A stretch of 64,000 bases of DNA from Bacteroidota bacterium (GCA_020161435.1 JAIUNV010000007.1:1-64000); one strand, 5' to 3'; counted from the stretch's first letter, positions 1 through 9,066 are shown. Numbers and translations: made by a program. The notes: a model not told the origin generated them from the letters alone.

Positions 1-102
1 TAAAGTCAATCCAAACAGCACCAACAACAAACCGAAATCTCTACTTTCGAACTGACCGAAAATAAGGTCCGCCTACAGTTCAAAAACAGATTCGACAGCT
101 AA
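1..102 (+). pseudogene. Possible 3' remnant of a gene cut by the window edge
   Basis: Positions 4-99 translate without a stop into a plausible protein tail (it includes ISTFELTENKVRLQFKNRF) that ends at TAA 100-102. The same frame has a TAA at 1-3, so this is either the end of a frameshifted or decayed gene or a chance reading. No function can be assigned. The stretch 103-230 after it holds nothing recognisable. Confidence 0.2.
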
Positions 103-230
103 AGACCTGATTTCCTCAATTAAAAAAACTGCCAGTGAGAAAAAAGATGACTGGTAGAATTCGGCGAAATGAATTTGCTATAAGTATAAGAAAACAGCTT
201 ATTGATAAAACAACCGCAGCAAAATACTTG

Positions 231-277
231 CATCATGAAAACTGCTCTTGGTATTACCAAGAGCAGTTTTCATGATG
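231..277. terminator. Long perfect inverted repeat, likely terminator of ackA
   Basis: Positions 231-253 and 255-277 form a perfect 23-bp inverted repeat with a single central base. It lies 18 bp beyond the ackA stop. The arms contain AAAACTGC and GCAGTTTT, so in either direction the RNA would form a hairpin with a U-rich 3' arm. A bidirectional intrinsic terminator is the simplest reading. Confidence 0.6.
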
Positions 278-295
278 AACCATTCTGACTATCTA

Positions 296-1495
296 TCATG
301 CTTGCAGCAGGCCGTAGCACTGCTGTACAATTTCCAGTTCTTCGTTGGTGGGCACAATCAGCACCTGCACTGGCGATTCGGCAATGCTGATGCTGCGAAT
401 GCCGCTGCCTTCGGCACGGTTGGCTGCCGCATCAAAATGAATGCCCAAAAATTCGAGGTGGCTGCAAATGCGCTGGCGGGTATCGGCGTCGTTTTCGCCC
501 ACACCTGCGGTAAACACAATGGCATCAATACCATTGAGCACAGCGGCATAAGCGCCAATGTATTTTTTGATGCGATAGGCATACAACTCACTCGCCAGTT
601 CGGCTTGTGCATTGCCGGCCTGCACAGCGGCCCGCACTTCCCGCATATCGCTAAAACCGGCAAGGCCCTGCATGCCGCTTTGCTTGTTCAGCAGGTTGTT
701 CACCGCCTGCGGTTCATAGCCCAGCTGATCTATCAAATGAAAAATAACGGAAGCGTCAATATCGCCGGCACGGGTGCCCATCACCAATCCGCTTACGGGG
801 CCAAAGCCCATGCTGGTATCTACCGATTTGCCGGCATCTACCGCCGCCATGCTACAACCATTGCCCAAATGAATGGTGATGATTTTAGCCTTGGGGTTTT
901 GCAAATACGCCATGGCTTGCTTGCTCACATAGCGGTGCGAAGTGCCATGAAAACCATAGGCCCGAATGCCATGCTGCTGGTAGAGTGCTTCCGGTATGGC
1001 ATAACGGTAAGCCTTGGGTGGCATGCTCTGGTGAAAAGCCGTATCGAACACTGCTACCTGTTTGGCGTTGGTAAATATTTTTTCGGCTACTTCTATGCCC
1101 AGGTAGTTGGCAGGATTGTGCAAGGGCGCCAGCGGAAACAACTCTTTGATTTTTGCTTTCACCGCCGCATCAATAATGGTAGTGGCCGCAAAACTTTCGC
1201 CACCATGTACCACCCGGTGGCCCACAGCTTCAATATCATCAGGATTGTTGATGACGCCCACTTCAGGGTCTGTCAGCAATTTGGCTACGGCATACAAACC
1301 CGCTTCGTGATCTGGTATAAAACCTTCTTGTTTGGTAATGGTTGTTGCATCGCCCTTGTACACTTTGTGGGTGATGATGGAATGATCGAGCCCGATGCGT
1401 TCGGCCAGTCCGCTACACAGCGGTTTTTCCGAAGGCATTTTAAACAGTTGATACTTGATAGAACTACTGCCTGAGTTGATAACGAAAATATACAT
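296..1495 (-). CDS. ackA: Acetate kinase
   Basis: A 399-residue protein of normal length for acetate kinase, which interconverts acetyl phosphate plus ADP with acetate plus ATP in the cytoplasm. The N-terminal phosphate-binding motif INSGSSSIKYQLF and the family segments VGHRVVHGGE, FDTAFHQSMP, GFHGTSHRYV and HLGNGCSM are all present. The C-terminal half carries FTAGVGEND. The start is ATG 1493-1495, giving the canonical short N-terminus. It lies 91 bp downstream of pta on the same strand, the usual pta-ackA pairing, so co-transcription from the pta promoter is likely. The gap between them holds only low-complexity sequence. Confidence 0.97.
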   Translation of the reverse strand: MYIFVINSGSSSIKYQLFKMPSEKPLCSGLAERIGLDHSIITHKVYKGDATTITKQEGFIPDHEAGLYAVAKLLTDPEVGVINNPDDIEAVGHRVVHGGESFAATTIIDAAVKAKIKELFPLAPLHNPANYLGIEVAEKIFTNAKQVAVFDTAFHQSMPPKAYRYAIPEALYQQHGIRAYGFHGTSHRYVSKQAMAYLQNPKAKIITIHLGNGCSMAAVDAGKSVDTSMGFGPVSGLVMGTRAGDIDASVIFHLIDQLGYEPQAVNNLLNKQSGMQGLAGFSDMREVRAAVQAGNAQAELASELYAYRIKKYIGAYAAVLNGIDAIVFTAGVGENDADTRQRICSHLEFLGIHFDAAANRAEGSGIRSISIAESPVQVLIVPTNEELEIVQQCYGLLQA

Positions 1496-1586
1496 GGTAC
1501 TGAATGTCTGATGTTAGATGTTAGATGTCTGATATCGGTGGTCGGTATTACTTCGTCCTTCTTACCTCGTCCTTCTATCTTCCTTA
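1496..1586. repeat. Low-complexity intergenic repeat (GATGTCTGATG / GTCGGTA words)
   Basis: The pta-ackA gap is built of near-tandem words such as TGATGTTAGATGTTAGATG and GGTGGTCGGTA. Similar words fill other gaps of this window (16385-16480, 24547-24605, 36077-36095, 36544-36562, 54588-54760, 60685-60722). They look like members of a dispersed degenerate intergenic family, not regulatory sites of these genes. Confidence 0.5.
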
Positions 1587-3680
1587 CTACTGCTCCTGCG
1601 CCTGTATGGCTGTAATGATAACGGTGTTGTACACATCTTCCACCGTGCAGCCGCGGCTGAGGTCGTTGATGGGTTTGTTGAGGCCTTGCAACATGGGGCC
1701 GATGGCGAGTGCACCGGTTTCCCGTTGTACGGCTTTGTAGGTGTTGTTGCCCGTGTTCAAATCGGGGAAGATGAGCACACTGGCCTGACCAGCCACTTCG
1801 GAGCCCGGCATTTTTTGGCGGCCCACAGCAGGGTCAACAGCTGCATCGTATTGAATGGGGCCTTCCACTTTCAAATCGGGGCGCTTGGCTTTTACAATGG
1901 CTGTTGCCTGCCGCACTTTGTCTACATCGGCACCTTCGCCGGAAGAACCCGAAGAATAGGATAGCATGGCAATGCGTGGTTCAATACCAAATGCCTGACT
2001 GCTTTCGGCAGAAGAGATGGCAATTTCTGCCAGCTGCTCGGCAGTAGGATCGGGGTTTACGGCGCAGTCGCCAAATACTGACACCCGATCGGGCAGGCAC
2101 ATAAAGAACACGGACGACACGGTAGAAATACCGGGCTTGGTTTTTACAAACTGCAGCGCCGGACGAATGGTGTGCTGCGTGGTATGCACAGCACCGCTTA
2201 CCATACCATCGGCCATGCCCTTGTACACCATCATGGTACCGAAGTAAGACACATCGGTCATGAGGTCACGGGCCATTTCTGTTGTCACGTTCTTGGCTTT
2301 ACGCAGTTCATACAGCGTGGTCCAAAAATCTTCGTAGCACTCAGCCGTAGCAGGGTCGAGCACCGTAATCTTCGACATATCGGGGAAGAGGCCGAGGCGT
2401 TTGAAGCTGGCCGTTACTTCTGCCGGATTGCCCAAAATAGTGAGGCGAACAATATCGTTGTTGATTAACCGGGCAGCAGCTTTTAGAATGCGGTCGTCGT
2501 TGCCTTCGGGCAATACAATGTGCTTGAGTTGTGCCTTTGCCTTACGTGTAAGCTGATATTGGAACATGTGCGGCGTAATGCCTTCGGGCACATAGGTTAC
2601 CATTTTTTGCTCCAGCAGTTGCACATCCATGTACTTCTCAAAACTGTTGATGGCCAGCTGAATTTTTTTGGGGTTGTCGGCACTCAGGCGAGACTGAATA
2701 GAACCCAGGTTGGTGGTAGTGCGGAACGTGCCTGTGTTTACCGAAATCAATGGTACAGCAGCTTGAGAGCCTTCTACCAACCGCATAATTTGTGGTTCGG
2801 GTTCAATGCCGCCAGTGAGTACAATGCCTGCTACTTTAGGGTAGTTGGCCGAAAGATTGGCCTGCATAGCACCGATAATAATATCGCCCCTGTCGCCGGG
2901 CGTTACAATCAATACATTTTCAGAAATATGGCTCAAAAAATTGGGCAGCTGCATGGCACCGGTAATAAAATTATCTACCTGATTGGTGAGTAGGTTTTCT
3001 CCAGCTAAAATTTTACCGCCAATTTGCTCTTGTATTTCTTTTACCGTAGGGCTTTGCAAGCCTTTGCTTTTGGGTATTACACAAAGCAGCGTATCCTTGG
3101 CCATAAGGCCGGTCAGCAAAGACTGTACATCATCCACCATATTTTTAGCCACCTTGTTTACCACCACGGCCAGCACCTGCACATCGTGGCTCAAAAAAGT
3201 GCTGAGCACTGTTTGTACATTCTGTACAATTTGTGCCGTGCTTTTGCCTTGGCCTGATACCACTATAATCACCGGAGCACTCAGGTTGTTGGCAATGGCT
3301 ACGTTGGCTTCAAATTCAAACGCCGTGCCTTCGCCCAAAAAGTCGGAACCTTCTATCACGGTGAAGTCATTGCTTTCTTCCAGCGCCTTCACTTTGTTGA
3401 TGATAAGGTCGATGATTTCGCCGCGGCCTTCGTTTTGCATTTGCTGCAATGCCTGGCTGCGGGTAAATGCATACATGTCTTCGTAAGGCGTACTTACACC
3501 AAAATGCTGTATCACGGTTTCAATGTCCGCATCTTTTTTGTCGGCACTTTCTTCGTTGATGATGGGTTTGAAATACGCCACTTTGCGGGCCTTGCCCAAG
3601 AGCATGTGCAGCACACCGAGTGCTACCAGCGACTTGCCGCTATACGGCTCTGTAGTGGCGATAAATATTGTTTTTGCCAT
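1587..3680 (-). CDS. pta: Phosphate acetyltransferase, long form
   Basis: A 697-residue long-form phosphotransacetylase that makes acetyl phosphate from acetyl-CoA and feeds ackA. The N-terminal half (about 1-220) is a BioD-like P-loop domain starting TIFIATTEPYSGKSLVALG. A DRTGG-type domain follows (about 225-340), and the catalytic PTA domain occupies about 370-697 with LPEGNDDRILKAA and SYSSGSSGEGADVDKVRQA. ATG 3678-3680 fits the P-loop start. A minus-strand TACTTTTG box at 3719-3726 lies 38 bp upstream and probably drives pta-ackA. Confidence 0.96.
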   Translation of the reverse strand: MAKTIFIATTEPYSGKSLVALGVLHMLLGKARKVAYFKPIINEESADKKDADIETVIQHFGVSTPYEDMYAFTRSQALQQMQNEGRGEIIDLIINKVKALEESNDFTVIEGSDFLGEGTAFEFEANVAIANNLSAPVIIVVSGQGKSTAQIVQNVQTVLSTFLSHDVQVLAVVVNKVAKNMVDDVQSLLTGLMAKDTLLCVIPKSKGLQSPTVKEIQEQIGGKILAGENLLTNQVDNFITGAMQLPNFLSHISENVLIVTPGDRGDIIIGAMQANLSANYPKVAGIVLTGGIEPEPQIMRLVEGSQAAVPLISVNTGTFRTTTNLGSIQSRLSADNPKKIQLAINSFEKYMDVQLLEQKMVTYVPEGITPHMFQYQLTRKAKAQLKHIVLPEGNDDRILKAAARLINNDIVRLTILGNPAEVTASFKRLGLFPDMSKITVLDPATAECYEDFWTTLYELRKAKNVTTEMARDLMTDVSYFGTMMVYKGMADGMVSGAVHTTQHTIRPALQFVKTKPGISTVSSVFFMCLPDRVSVFGDCAVNPDPTAEQLAEIAISSAESSQAFGIEPRIAMLSYSSGSSGEGADVDKVRQATAIVKAKRPDLKVEGPIQYDAAVDPAVGRQKMPGSEVAGQASVLIFPDLNTGNNTYKAVQRETGALAIGPMLQGLNKPINDLSRGCTVEDVYNTVIITAIQAQEQ

Positions 3681-3718
3681 GGTAATGGATTGATGTTTTG
3701 CTTTTGCAACCGTTGAGG

Positions 3719-3726
3719 CAAAAGTA
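3719..3726 (-). promoter_or_regulatory. Candidate -7 box for pta-ackA (TACTTTTG)
   Basis: An exact match to the Bacteroidota primary-sigma -7 consensus TAnnTTTG on the minus strand, 38 bp before the pta start. No clear -33 TTG was found at the expected distance. Confidence 0.5.
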
Positions 3727-3911
3727 GCCTTTCGGCCAGGCAGGAAACCTGCGCTATATCAGGCAATAACATGAGGTGGCGCAGATTTTTTGAGGCTTGT
3801 CTACCAGCAGTGGGCTATGCTGAAGCAAGCAAACGATTGCGTAACGGATGACTGCTGTAAGATACACTTCGCCCCCGAATACCAGCATGGCCTTCGCCGG
3901 GCCGCAGCCCT

Positions 3912-3919
3912 TACCTTTG
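3912..3919 (+). promoter_or_regulatory. Candidate -7 box for the RlmI-like gene (TACCTTTG)
   Basis: TACCTTTG matches TAnnTTTG and lies 47 bp before ATG 3967. It supports starting the downstream protein at 3967 and not at an earlier in-frame TTG at 3790. Confidence 0.5.
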
Positions 3920-3966
3920 CCGCTACAATTTGTACAAACGGAGTGCGTCTCCACCAACCCCTGTAT

Positions 3967-5151
3967 ATGCAAACAATGTACCTGCGCAAAAAAATTGCGC
4001 CCCGTGTAGAAAATGGTCACCCCTGGATTTTTGCCAACGAAATAGATACGGCCCGCAGCACCACAGCCACCACACCCGAAGCGGGTGATATTGTGGAAGT
4101 ACGCAATGCGCAGGACAAATTTGTAGGCTACGGCTACATCAACCCAAAGAGCCAGATATTGGTGCGATTGCTGAGCCGCAACCAGAAAGATGTGATTGAT
4201 GAAGCGTTTTTTCATCGCCGCATAGCCGAAGCGTGGGCCTACCGCCAGCACATTGGCTATACCGAAAACTGCCGCCTCATTTTTGGCGAAGCCGATGAAA
4301 TGCCGGCCCTCATCATCGATAAGTTCAACGATTACTTTGTATTGCAAACGCTGGCTTATGGCATGGAAGTATGGAAGCCCGCCATTGTAAAAGCCCTCAA
4401 CAGTATTTTTTCACCCAAGGGTATTTATGAAAGAAATGATGTACCCGTTCGGGAGCTGGAAGGGCTGCCGCAAATCAAAGGTTTTTTGAGTGAACCTTTC
4501 GATACCAATATCATCATCAACGAAAACGGCCTCAAATTTCACATTGATATTTTAAATGGTCAGAAAACGGGCTACTTCCTCGACCAGCAGGACAATCGCC
4601 GGGCCATACAGCACATTGTAAAAGGGGCCGATGTATTGGAAGCATTTTGCTACACCGGTACGTTTAGTATTCATGCCGGCCACTATGGTGCCAAAAGTGT
4701 GCTGGGCCTCGACATCAGCGAAAATGCTGTGGCGCAAGCCCGCCGCAATGCGGAGCTCAACGGGCTGCAAAACATTTGTCAGTTTCAGGCTGTAAATGCC
4801 TTTGATGCGCTAAAGCAGTGGACAAAAGATGGTCGTCAATACGATGTGGTTATACTCGACCCGCCGGCCTTTACCAAGAGCCGCGAAAACATACAGAAAG
4901 CCATTACGGGCTATAAAGAAATCAACCTGCGGGGCATGAAGCTGGTGAAGCCGGGTGGCTTTTTGGTAACTGCCAGTTGTACCAACCTGGTGCAGCCCGA
5001 TTTGTTTTTGCAAATCATCGACATGGCAGCGAAAGATGCCCGCAAAAAACTACGGCAGGTGACTTACCAAACACAGGCCAGCGATCACCCGATTGTGTGG
5101 GGCATGGAAAACACCGAGTACCTGAAGTTTTTGATTGTGGAAGTGAAGTAA
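3967..5151 (+). CDS. Class I SAM-dependent rRNA (cytosine-5) methyltransferase, RlmI-like
   Basis: About 394 residues. The N-terminal PUA domain starts at MYLRKKIAPRVENGHPWIF, and a Rossmann methyltransferase domain follows with the SAM motif VLEAFCYTGTFSIHA. The DPPAF motif is followed by the catalytic-cysteine segment TASCTN. The family methylates cytosine of 23S rRNA (RlmI methylates C1962 in E. coli). The length matches the family when started at ATG 3967 or ATG 3976. The open frame extends upstream to a TTG at 3790, but the extra residues do not resemble the family. The gene diverges from pta and has no close operon partner. Confidence 0.9.
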   Translation: MQTMYLRKKIAPRVENGHPWIFANEIDTARSTTATTPEAGDIVEVRNAQDKFVGYGYINPKSQILVRLLSRNQKDVIDEAFFHRRIAEAWAYRQHIGYTENCRLIFGEADEMPALIIDKFNDYFVLQTLAYGMEVWKPAIVKALNSIFSPKGIYERNDVPVRELEGLPQIKGFLSEPFDTNIIINENGLKFHIDILNGQKTGYFLDQQDNRRAIQHIVKGADVLEAFCYTGTFSIHAGHYGAKSVLGLDISENAVAQARRNAELNGLQNICQFQAVNAFDALKQWTKDGRQYDVVILDPPAFTKSRENIQKAITGYKEINLRGMKLVKPGGFLVTASCTNLVQPDLFLQIIDMAAKDARKKLRQVTYQTQASDHPIVWGMENTEYLKFLIVEVK

Positions 5152-5211
5152 GATTATTATAAAACAGGCCCGCCCTTTCACATACAAATAAAGTTCCCCA
5201 ACAATTTTTTT

Positions 5212-5952
5212 ATGAAAAGAGAAATGCTACTGTTGCCACTGATTTTACTTTGCCTGTTTTCATTTGGGCAAGATGTTGATGGCTATTACATCAAGAAAAC
5301 GGGAGATACCATCAGAGGGAAAGTGAAACTGCCGCTGCTGCCTAAACTCAAATTGGGCGCTTCTTCTCAAATTACATTTGACCCCCTGGCTAAGGAAGCA
5401 GTGAAGGAAGCAAAAGAAATCGACTATGCAAAACTTACATTCGACTTCCGGTTTTCGCAGGGGGGAGAGAAGCATGAAAAAATTGACCGACTTAAAGTGA
5501 AAGGGTTTGGCTTCTATTATGAAGGCCATCAGTATGATTTTATCAGTTGGGATGTAACGGCAAACAAGCAAATGTATCTGATACCCGCAACGGGAGATGT
5601 GGCGCCGGATGGGGTGTACTTTATATTGCGAAGTATAGAAGGAATATGGCCGGTGTATTCTTTGTTTCAAGAAGTAGAAATGACTAAAAAATCTTGGAAT
5701 AATAATGGCGGGCCTTCTTCCCCAGCTATCAACAAATCATACGATGGAAATGCTTTAAAGAGAGACGTTATTTTCGAGCATCCCACCAAAGGACTTTTGT
5801 ACATATCTGATCAATATCCTTTGTTGATGAAGCAGGCACAGGTTCCTCAGTTTCTCCAATTGGAACAGGCCTTCATGCAAACACTCAGCAGCAAAGAAAC
5901 CATGCTCGATATCGTCAAAAAATACAATGTCTGGGCCGCCAACAATCGCTAG
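5212..5952 (+). CDS. Exported protein of unknown function
   Basis: A 246-residue protein with a signal peptide at residues 1-19 (hydrophobic LLLPLILLCLFSFG, cleavage near SFGQ). The mature N-terminus GYYIKKTGDTIRGKV is a pattern common in uncharacterised secreted Bacteroidota proteins. No catalytic motif, lipobox or type IX sorting tail was recognised. The start ATG 5212 puts the signal peptide at the N-terminus. The gene is monocistronic between the methyltransferase and the convergent thioredoxin-fold gene, with no obvious terminator in the 54-bp gap after it. Confidence 0.7.
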   Translation: MKREMLLLPLILLCLFSFGQDVDGYYIKKTGDTIRGKVKLPLLPKLKLGASSQITFDPLAKEAVKEAKEIDYAKLTFDFRFSQGGEKHEKIDRLKVKGFGFYYEGHQYDFISWDVTANKQMYLIPATGDVAPDGVYFILRSIEGIWPVYSLFQEVEMTKKSWNNNGGPSSPAINKSYDGNALKRDVIFEHPTKGLLYISDQYPLLMKQAQVPQFLQLEQAFMQTLSSKETMLDIVKKYNVWAANNR

Positions 5953-6006
5953 TACATTAGCTTTTGTCTCTTAGAAAAAAAGAATACTGCAGTTATTTGA
6001 AAATTG

Positions 6007-7260
6007 TTACTCCGCCAGCAACGCCTGCATCGTTGCATAAAATTCCTTTTTGAACGCCTCAAAATATTCTGGTGCACCGGGGCCGTAAAAACCGTTGTGC
6101 ACTTTGCGTACCCGGCCTTGCTTATCAATAAAAATAGTGGTCGGAAAATATTTGATGTCGGTGAGCTGTGGCAGGGTTTTAGCCGCCTTGTCGGGGTCGG
6201 CGCTTTTTACACCTGTTATTAGCATGGGGTAGCGAACATTAAAACGTTGTTTGAATTTACGCAGGCTGGTGGCGCTGCGGGCAAAATCGGTACTCAGTTC
6301 ATACGCCAACGACACAATTTCTACCTGCGGCATTTTTTGGCCGTTGTAGTAGTCGCTCAAAAATTTGGTTTCGTCCATGCAGTTGGGGCACCAGCTACCC
6401 ATTATTTGTACAATAGTCACTTTGCCTGTAAAGCGGTCGTCGGTCAGGCTTACCATGTTGCTATCCAAATCGGGAAAGCGAAACTGCAGGCGGCTTTCAC
6501 CCGGCTTCATACCGGCGGCGGCGGCCGTTACATCTGGCAGGCTGGCCTTCGCATCCCGCACGGCTTTGAAAGCATCGCCGGGGGCATTGCCGCTAAAAAA
6601 AACACCATTCACAATGCTGTCTTGCGAAGCTTGAGCTTTGAATGCATAAATATGAGCACCGTCAAAAGCAGTGAGGTCCAATTCCTTTCCGCTCACCCTA
6701 CCTTCCAAAAAGCGGTAATCGCCACTGGGGTTGATGATGGTGCCAGTGAGGCGGTTGCCTTGTTGTTGTAGCTCGGCTATAGCGGGGCGCCAGCTGCCAT
6801 CGGCCCGCTGAAACTGCATGGACCAGCGGCCACTCAGGTTGGCCACGGGTGGCTGCACCTTGCCGGGTATGCGGGGGCCGTTGGTTTGCTGGCCTGTAAC
6901 CTGCCAGCGTTGGTACTCTCCGGAAGTGCCCTTCAGCAGCCAACCTTCCAACTGCGTAGCTGATTGAATATGAAAACCAAGACGGGTTTCAAACAGGGGC
7001 ATATCAAAATGCAGTGAGTCGGCCGACAGGCGAAGGTTGTTTATTTCCAGCGTTTCGGTATCGTTGATAAAAGCCAACACATATTGGCTACCCTGCTGCT
7101 GCAGGTTTGCCTGCACAAACACAGGCAAGCCACCGGGTCGGCTAAGCGTAAACAACCAGTTGCCGGTTTGTAATGGCTGAGCCTGAGCCGTGCTCAGCAG
7201 GCTTGTGGCCAGCAGGCCAAAAAGAATCCGTTTCCAAAACATGGCACAAAACTGCGGCAT
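6007..7260 (-). CDS. TlpA-like thioredoxin-fold exported protein
   Basis: A 417-residue protein with a signal peptide (residues 7-28, ending STAQA), a beta-rich N-terminal region of unknown role (30-240) and a C-terminal TlpA/ResA-like thioredoxin domain. The redox motif is WCPNC (Cys291, Cys294) in a typical GSWCPNC context, with the cis-proline segment YFPTTIFIDKQGRV further on. Such proteins reduce disulfides in the periplasm, but the substrate is unknown. The start could be residue 1 or the Met at residue 7 (7242), and the latter gives a neater signal peptide. The gene lies downstream of the small type IX-sorted gene and is separated from it by a terminator. Confidence 0.85.
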   Translation of the reverse strand: MPQFCAMFWKRILFGLLATSLLSTAQAQPLQTGNWLFTLSRPGGLPVFVQANLQQQGSQYVLAFINDTETLEINNLRLSADSLHFDMPLFETRLGFHIQSATQLEGWLLKGTSGEYQRWQVTGQQTNGPRIPGKVQPPVANLSGRWSMQFQRADGSWRPAIAELQQQGNRLTGTIINPSGDYRFLEGRVSGKELDLTAFDGAHIYAFKAQASQDSIVNGVFFSGNAPGDAFKAVRDAKASLPDVTAAAAGMKPGESRLQFRFPDLDSNMVSLTDDRFTGKVTIVQIMGSWCPNCMDETKFLSDYYNGQKMPQVEIVSLAYELSTDFARSATSLRKFKQRFNVRYPMLITGVKSADPDKAAKTLPQLTDIKYFPTTIFIDKQGRVRKVHNGFYGPGAPEYFEAFKKEFYATMQALLAE

Positions 7261-7312
7261 TCCACAACATGGGCATGCAATACAATTTGTAAAAAGCAGA
7301 AATAACGAATAT

Positions 7313-7338
7313 AAAAATGCCGCTGGTAAAACAGCGGC
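7313..7338 (-). terminator. Intrinsic terminator after the small type IX-sorted gene
   Basis: On the minus strand a 7-bp perfect stem (GCCGCTG / CAGCGGC at 7319-7325 and 7332-7338) is followed by TTTTT. It lies just beyond the stop at 7348. Confidence 0.75.
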
Positions 7339-7347
7339 GATCAGTAA

Positions 7348-7689
7348 TTATTTGGCTACCTGAAACTTGTTGCTTTCCAACAAGCGGCCGGAGGCATCAC
7401 GCACCTGAAAAATGTAAATGCCCGTGATAAATTCAGTAAGGTTAACGGTAACCCTGTTGCCGGATATAGGCTGGCTGTTCATCTTTCTACCCAAAAAAGA
7501 ATAAAACTGAATGACAGAACCCTGTTCTACAGGTTGCTTAAACTCAAAGTTGATAAATGCCGAAGCGGGGTTGGGGAAGAAATGTACCAGTTTAGACGTT
7601 GCATTATTAGCCGGGCCAATGCTTTTTTGAGCAAAACCAGCCTGCGCCAAAGTGGCTAAAATGAGTATCGCAACGAATTTTTTCACCAA
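7348..7689 (-). CDS. Small protein that is almost only a type IX secretion sorting domain
   Basis: A 113-residue protein with a signal peptide (1-20, ending AGFAQ), a short linker and then a complete type A C-terminal sorting domain. HFFPNPASAFINFEF is the conserved start, FITGIYIFQVRDASGRLLESNKFQVAK is the end, and GIYIF is diagnostic. Type A domains direct proteins through the type IX system and are normally cleaved from large cargo. Here almost no cargo precedes it (about 14 residues). It may be a remnant of a larger cargo gene, or a genuinely small surface protein. A terminator follows immediately. Confidence 0.85.
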   Translation of the reverse strand: MVKKFVAILILATLAQAGFAQKSIGPANNATSKLVHFFPNPASAFINFEFKQPVEQGSVIQFYSFLGRKMNSQPISGNRVTVNLTEFITGIYIFQVRDASGRLLESNKFQVAK

Positions 7690-7749
7690 TTCTTATAAAG
7701 GTAGAGCAAAGAAATAACTTTTTGGGCAAATTTTCAAGGTTGAACATTG

Positions 7750-7777
7750 AAAAAGCCCCCGCTGTAAGGCAGGGGCT
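7750..7777 (-). terminator. Intrinsic terminator of the peroxiredoxin gene
   Basis: On the minus strand the stem AGCCCC / GGGGCT (with a further GC/GC pair after one mismatch) is followed by TTTTT. It starts 23 bp beyond the stop at 7800. Confidence 0.7.
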
Positions 7778-7799
7778 CCGTCAAATTTTTGTTACCAGC

Positions 7800-8270
7800 T
7801 TAGCCCAGCTCTGCCAGTTTAGCCTGGATAGCGGCAAAATTGGGAAGGTCGCCGGCGCTTTCCAGCACCTCGGCGTAGGCAATATTGCCGTCTTTGTCTA
7901 CAATGAAAGCTGAACGCTTGGCTACGCCACGCATGTCGAGCACAAAGTTTTCGTACAGTGCACCGTAAGCGGCAGCAGTGTCTTTGTTGAAGTCGCTCAG
8001 CAGCTGAAAGTTCAGATTTTGCTCTTCTTTAAACTTACCGAGGGTAAACAGTGAGTCTACACTGATGCCCAATACTTCGGCATTGGCATTGTTGTACACG
8101 CCAATGTTGTCGCGGATGTTGCACAGTTCAGTGGTGCACACGCCTGTAAATGCCAGTGGAAAAAACAGGATCAACACGTTTTTGCCTTTGTATTGCTCCA
8201 AGCTCATTGGTTGTTTCTCTGTATTGAACAGGGTAAAATTAGGGGCCGCCTGGCCTACCGTTACTGCCAT
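7800..8270 (-). CDS. Peroxiredoxin (Bcp/AhpE-like)
   Basis: A 156-residue AhpC/TSA-fold thiol peroxidase. The active-site segment FFPLAFTGVCTTELC gives peroxidatic Cys45 with the conserved Pro and Thr42, and a second Cys at 50. A Cys45/Cys50 pair is the arrangement used by E. coli Bcp as an atypical two-cysteine enzyme. It probably detoxifies H2O2 or organic peroxides in the cytoplasm, since there is no signal peptide. The start is ATG 8268-8270. It is monocistronic with its own terminator and diverges from ruvA. Confidence 0.93.
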   Translation of the reverse strand: MAVTVGQAAPNFTLFNTEKQPMSLEQYKGKNVLILFFPLAFTGVCTTELCNIRDNIGVYNNANAEVLGISVDSLFTLGKFKEEQNLNFQLLSDFNKDTAAAYGALYENFVLDMRGVAKRSAFIVDKDGNIAYAEVLESAGDLPNFAAIQAKLAELG

Positions 8271-8389
8271 AATGTGATTGTTTTAGATTTTAGGATGCAA
8301 ATAAAAACCATTAACAGCGGTACGGCAAAAAGGTTATTGCAGCCGTGGAAAGGATGGGAATAGACAGGTTTTCATTGCCTCCGAATAGC

Positions 8390-8397
8390 TATTTTCG
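8390..8397 (+). promoter_or_regulatory. Near-consensus -7 box before ruvA (TATTTTCG)
   Basis: TATTTTCG differs from TAnnTTTG at one position and ends 4 nt before ATG 8402. This is the same spacing as other boxes of this window that predict leaderless mRNAs. Confidence 0.35.
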
Positions 8398-8401
8398 CCG
8401 C

Positions 8402-8992
8402 ATGATCAGCCAACTGACCGGTCGTTTTTTACACAAAACGCCTACCCGTGTCGTCGTAGACGTGCAAGGCGTGGGGTACGAACTGCAAATTAGCCTCAAC
8501 ACTTATTCGGATATTCAGGCAGCCGACAGCGGCACCCTGCATACCTATCTCAAGGTGGCGGAGGATGCATTTACCCTGTATGGTTTCAGCGAAATGGCCG
8601 AGCGGGAAGTGTTTCTAAAGCTCATCAGCGTATCGGGTGTTGGTGCAGGCACGGCCCGCATGATGCTCAACAGCATGAAGCCGGTAGAAGTGGCACATGC
8701 CATTAGTACCGGTCAGGTAAAAACGTTGGAGGCGGTAAAAGGCATTGGCAAAAAAACCGCCGAACGCATTGTGCTGGAGCTCAAAGACAAAATGGCTCAG
8801 GTACAAGCGGGTCATCAGCCAACCAGCTTACTACCCGGCTACAATACGGCAGATAAAGATGCGTTAGATGCATTACTGGCCCTGGGTATTGCCAAAGCCC
8901 CGGCCGAGCAGGCCCTGCGCAAAGCTGCAGCGGCTTTACCGGCTGGCTATACCATTCAGGATTTAATCAAACAGTCATTAAAAGCTATCTGA
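8402..8992 (+). CDS. ruvA: Holliday junction branch migration protein RuvA
   Basis: A 196-residue RuvA, which binds Holliday junctions as a tetramer and loads RuvB. The N-terminal OB fold begins MISQLTGRFLHKTP and continues to VQGVGYEL. Two helix-hairpin-helix motifs follow (LISVSGVGAGTARMML and VKGIGKKTAERIVLELK), and the C-terminal RuvB-binding domain covers about 150-196. The frame is open upstream to 8345, but the canonical RuvA start is ATG 8402. It is directly followed by sprA, a neighbourhood known from other Bacteroidota. Confidence 0.97.
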   Translation: MISQLTGRFLHKTPTRVVVDVQGVGYELQISLNTYSDIQAADSGTLHTYLKVAEDAFTLYGFSEMAEREVFLKLISVSGVGAGTARMMLNSMKPVEVAHAISTGQVKTLEAVKGIGKKTAERIVLELKDKMAQVQAGHQPTSLLPGYNTADKDALDALLALGIAKAPAEQALRKAAAALPAGYTIQDLIKQSLKAI

Positions 8993-9066
8993 TAAAGTTT
9001 TATTTTACAACCTCACTTTAACCCCATCCTATCGATTAAATTCTACGCGACCAAACTAATTGTGCA

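Noticed and set aside
248..1474. A 408-codon open frame antisense to acetate kinase
   Set aside because: It lies entirely opposite ackA, has no recognisable family, and its composition is that of a mirrored coding sequence. ackA has full family motifs.
3790..3966. N-terminal extension of the RlmI-like protein from a TTG
   Set aside because: The extra 59 residues do not resemble the PUA domain and a TACCTTTG promoter box lies inside them. ATG 3967 or 3976 gives the family length.
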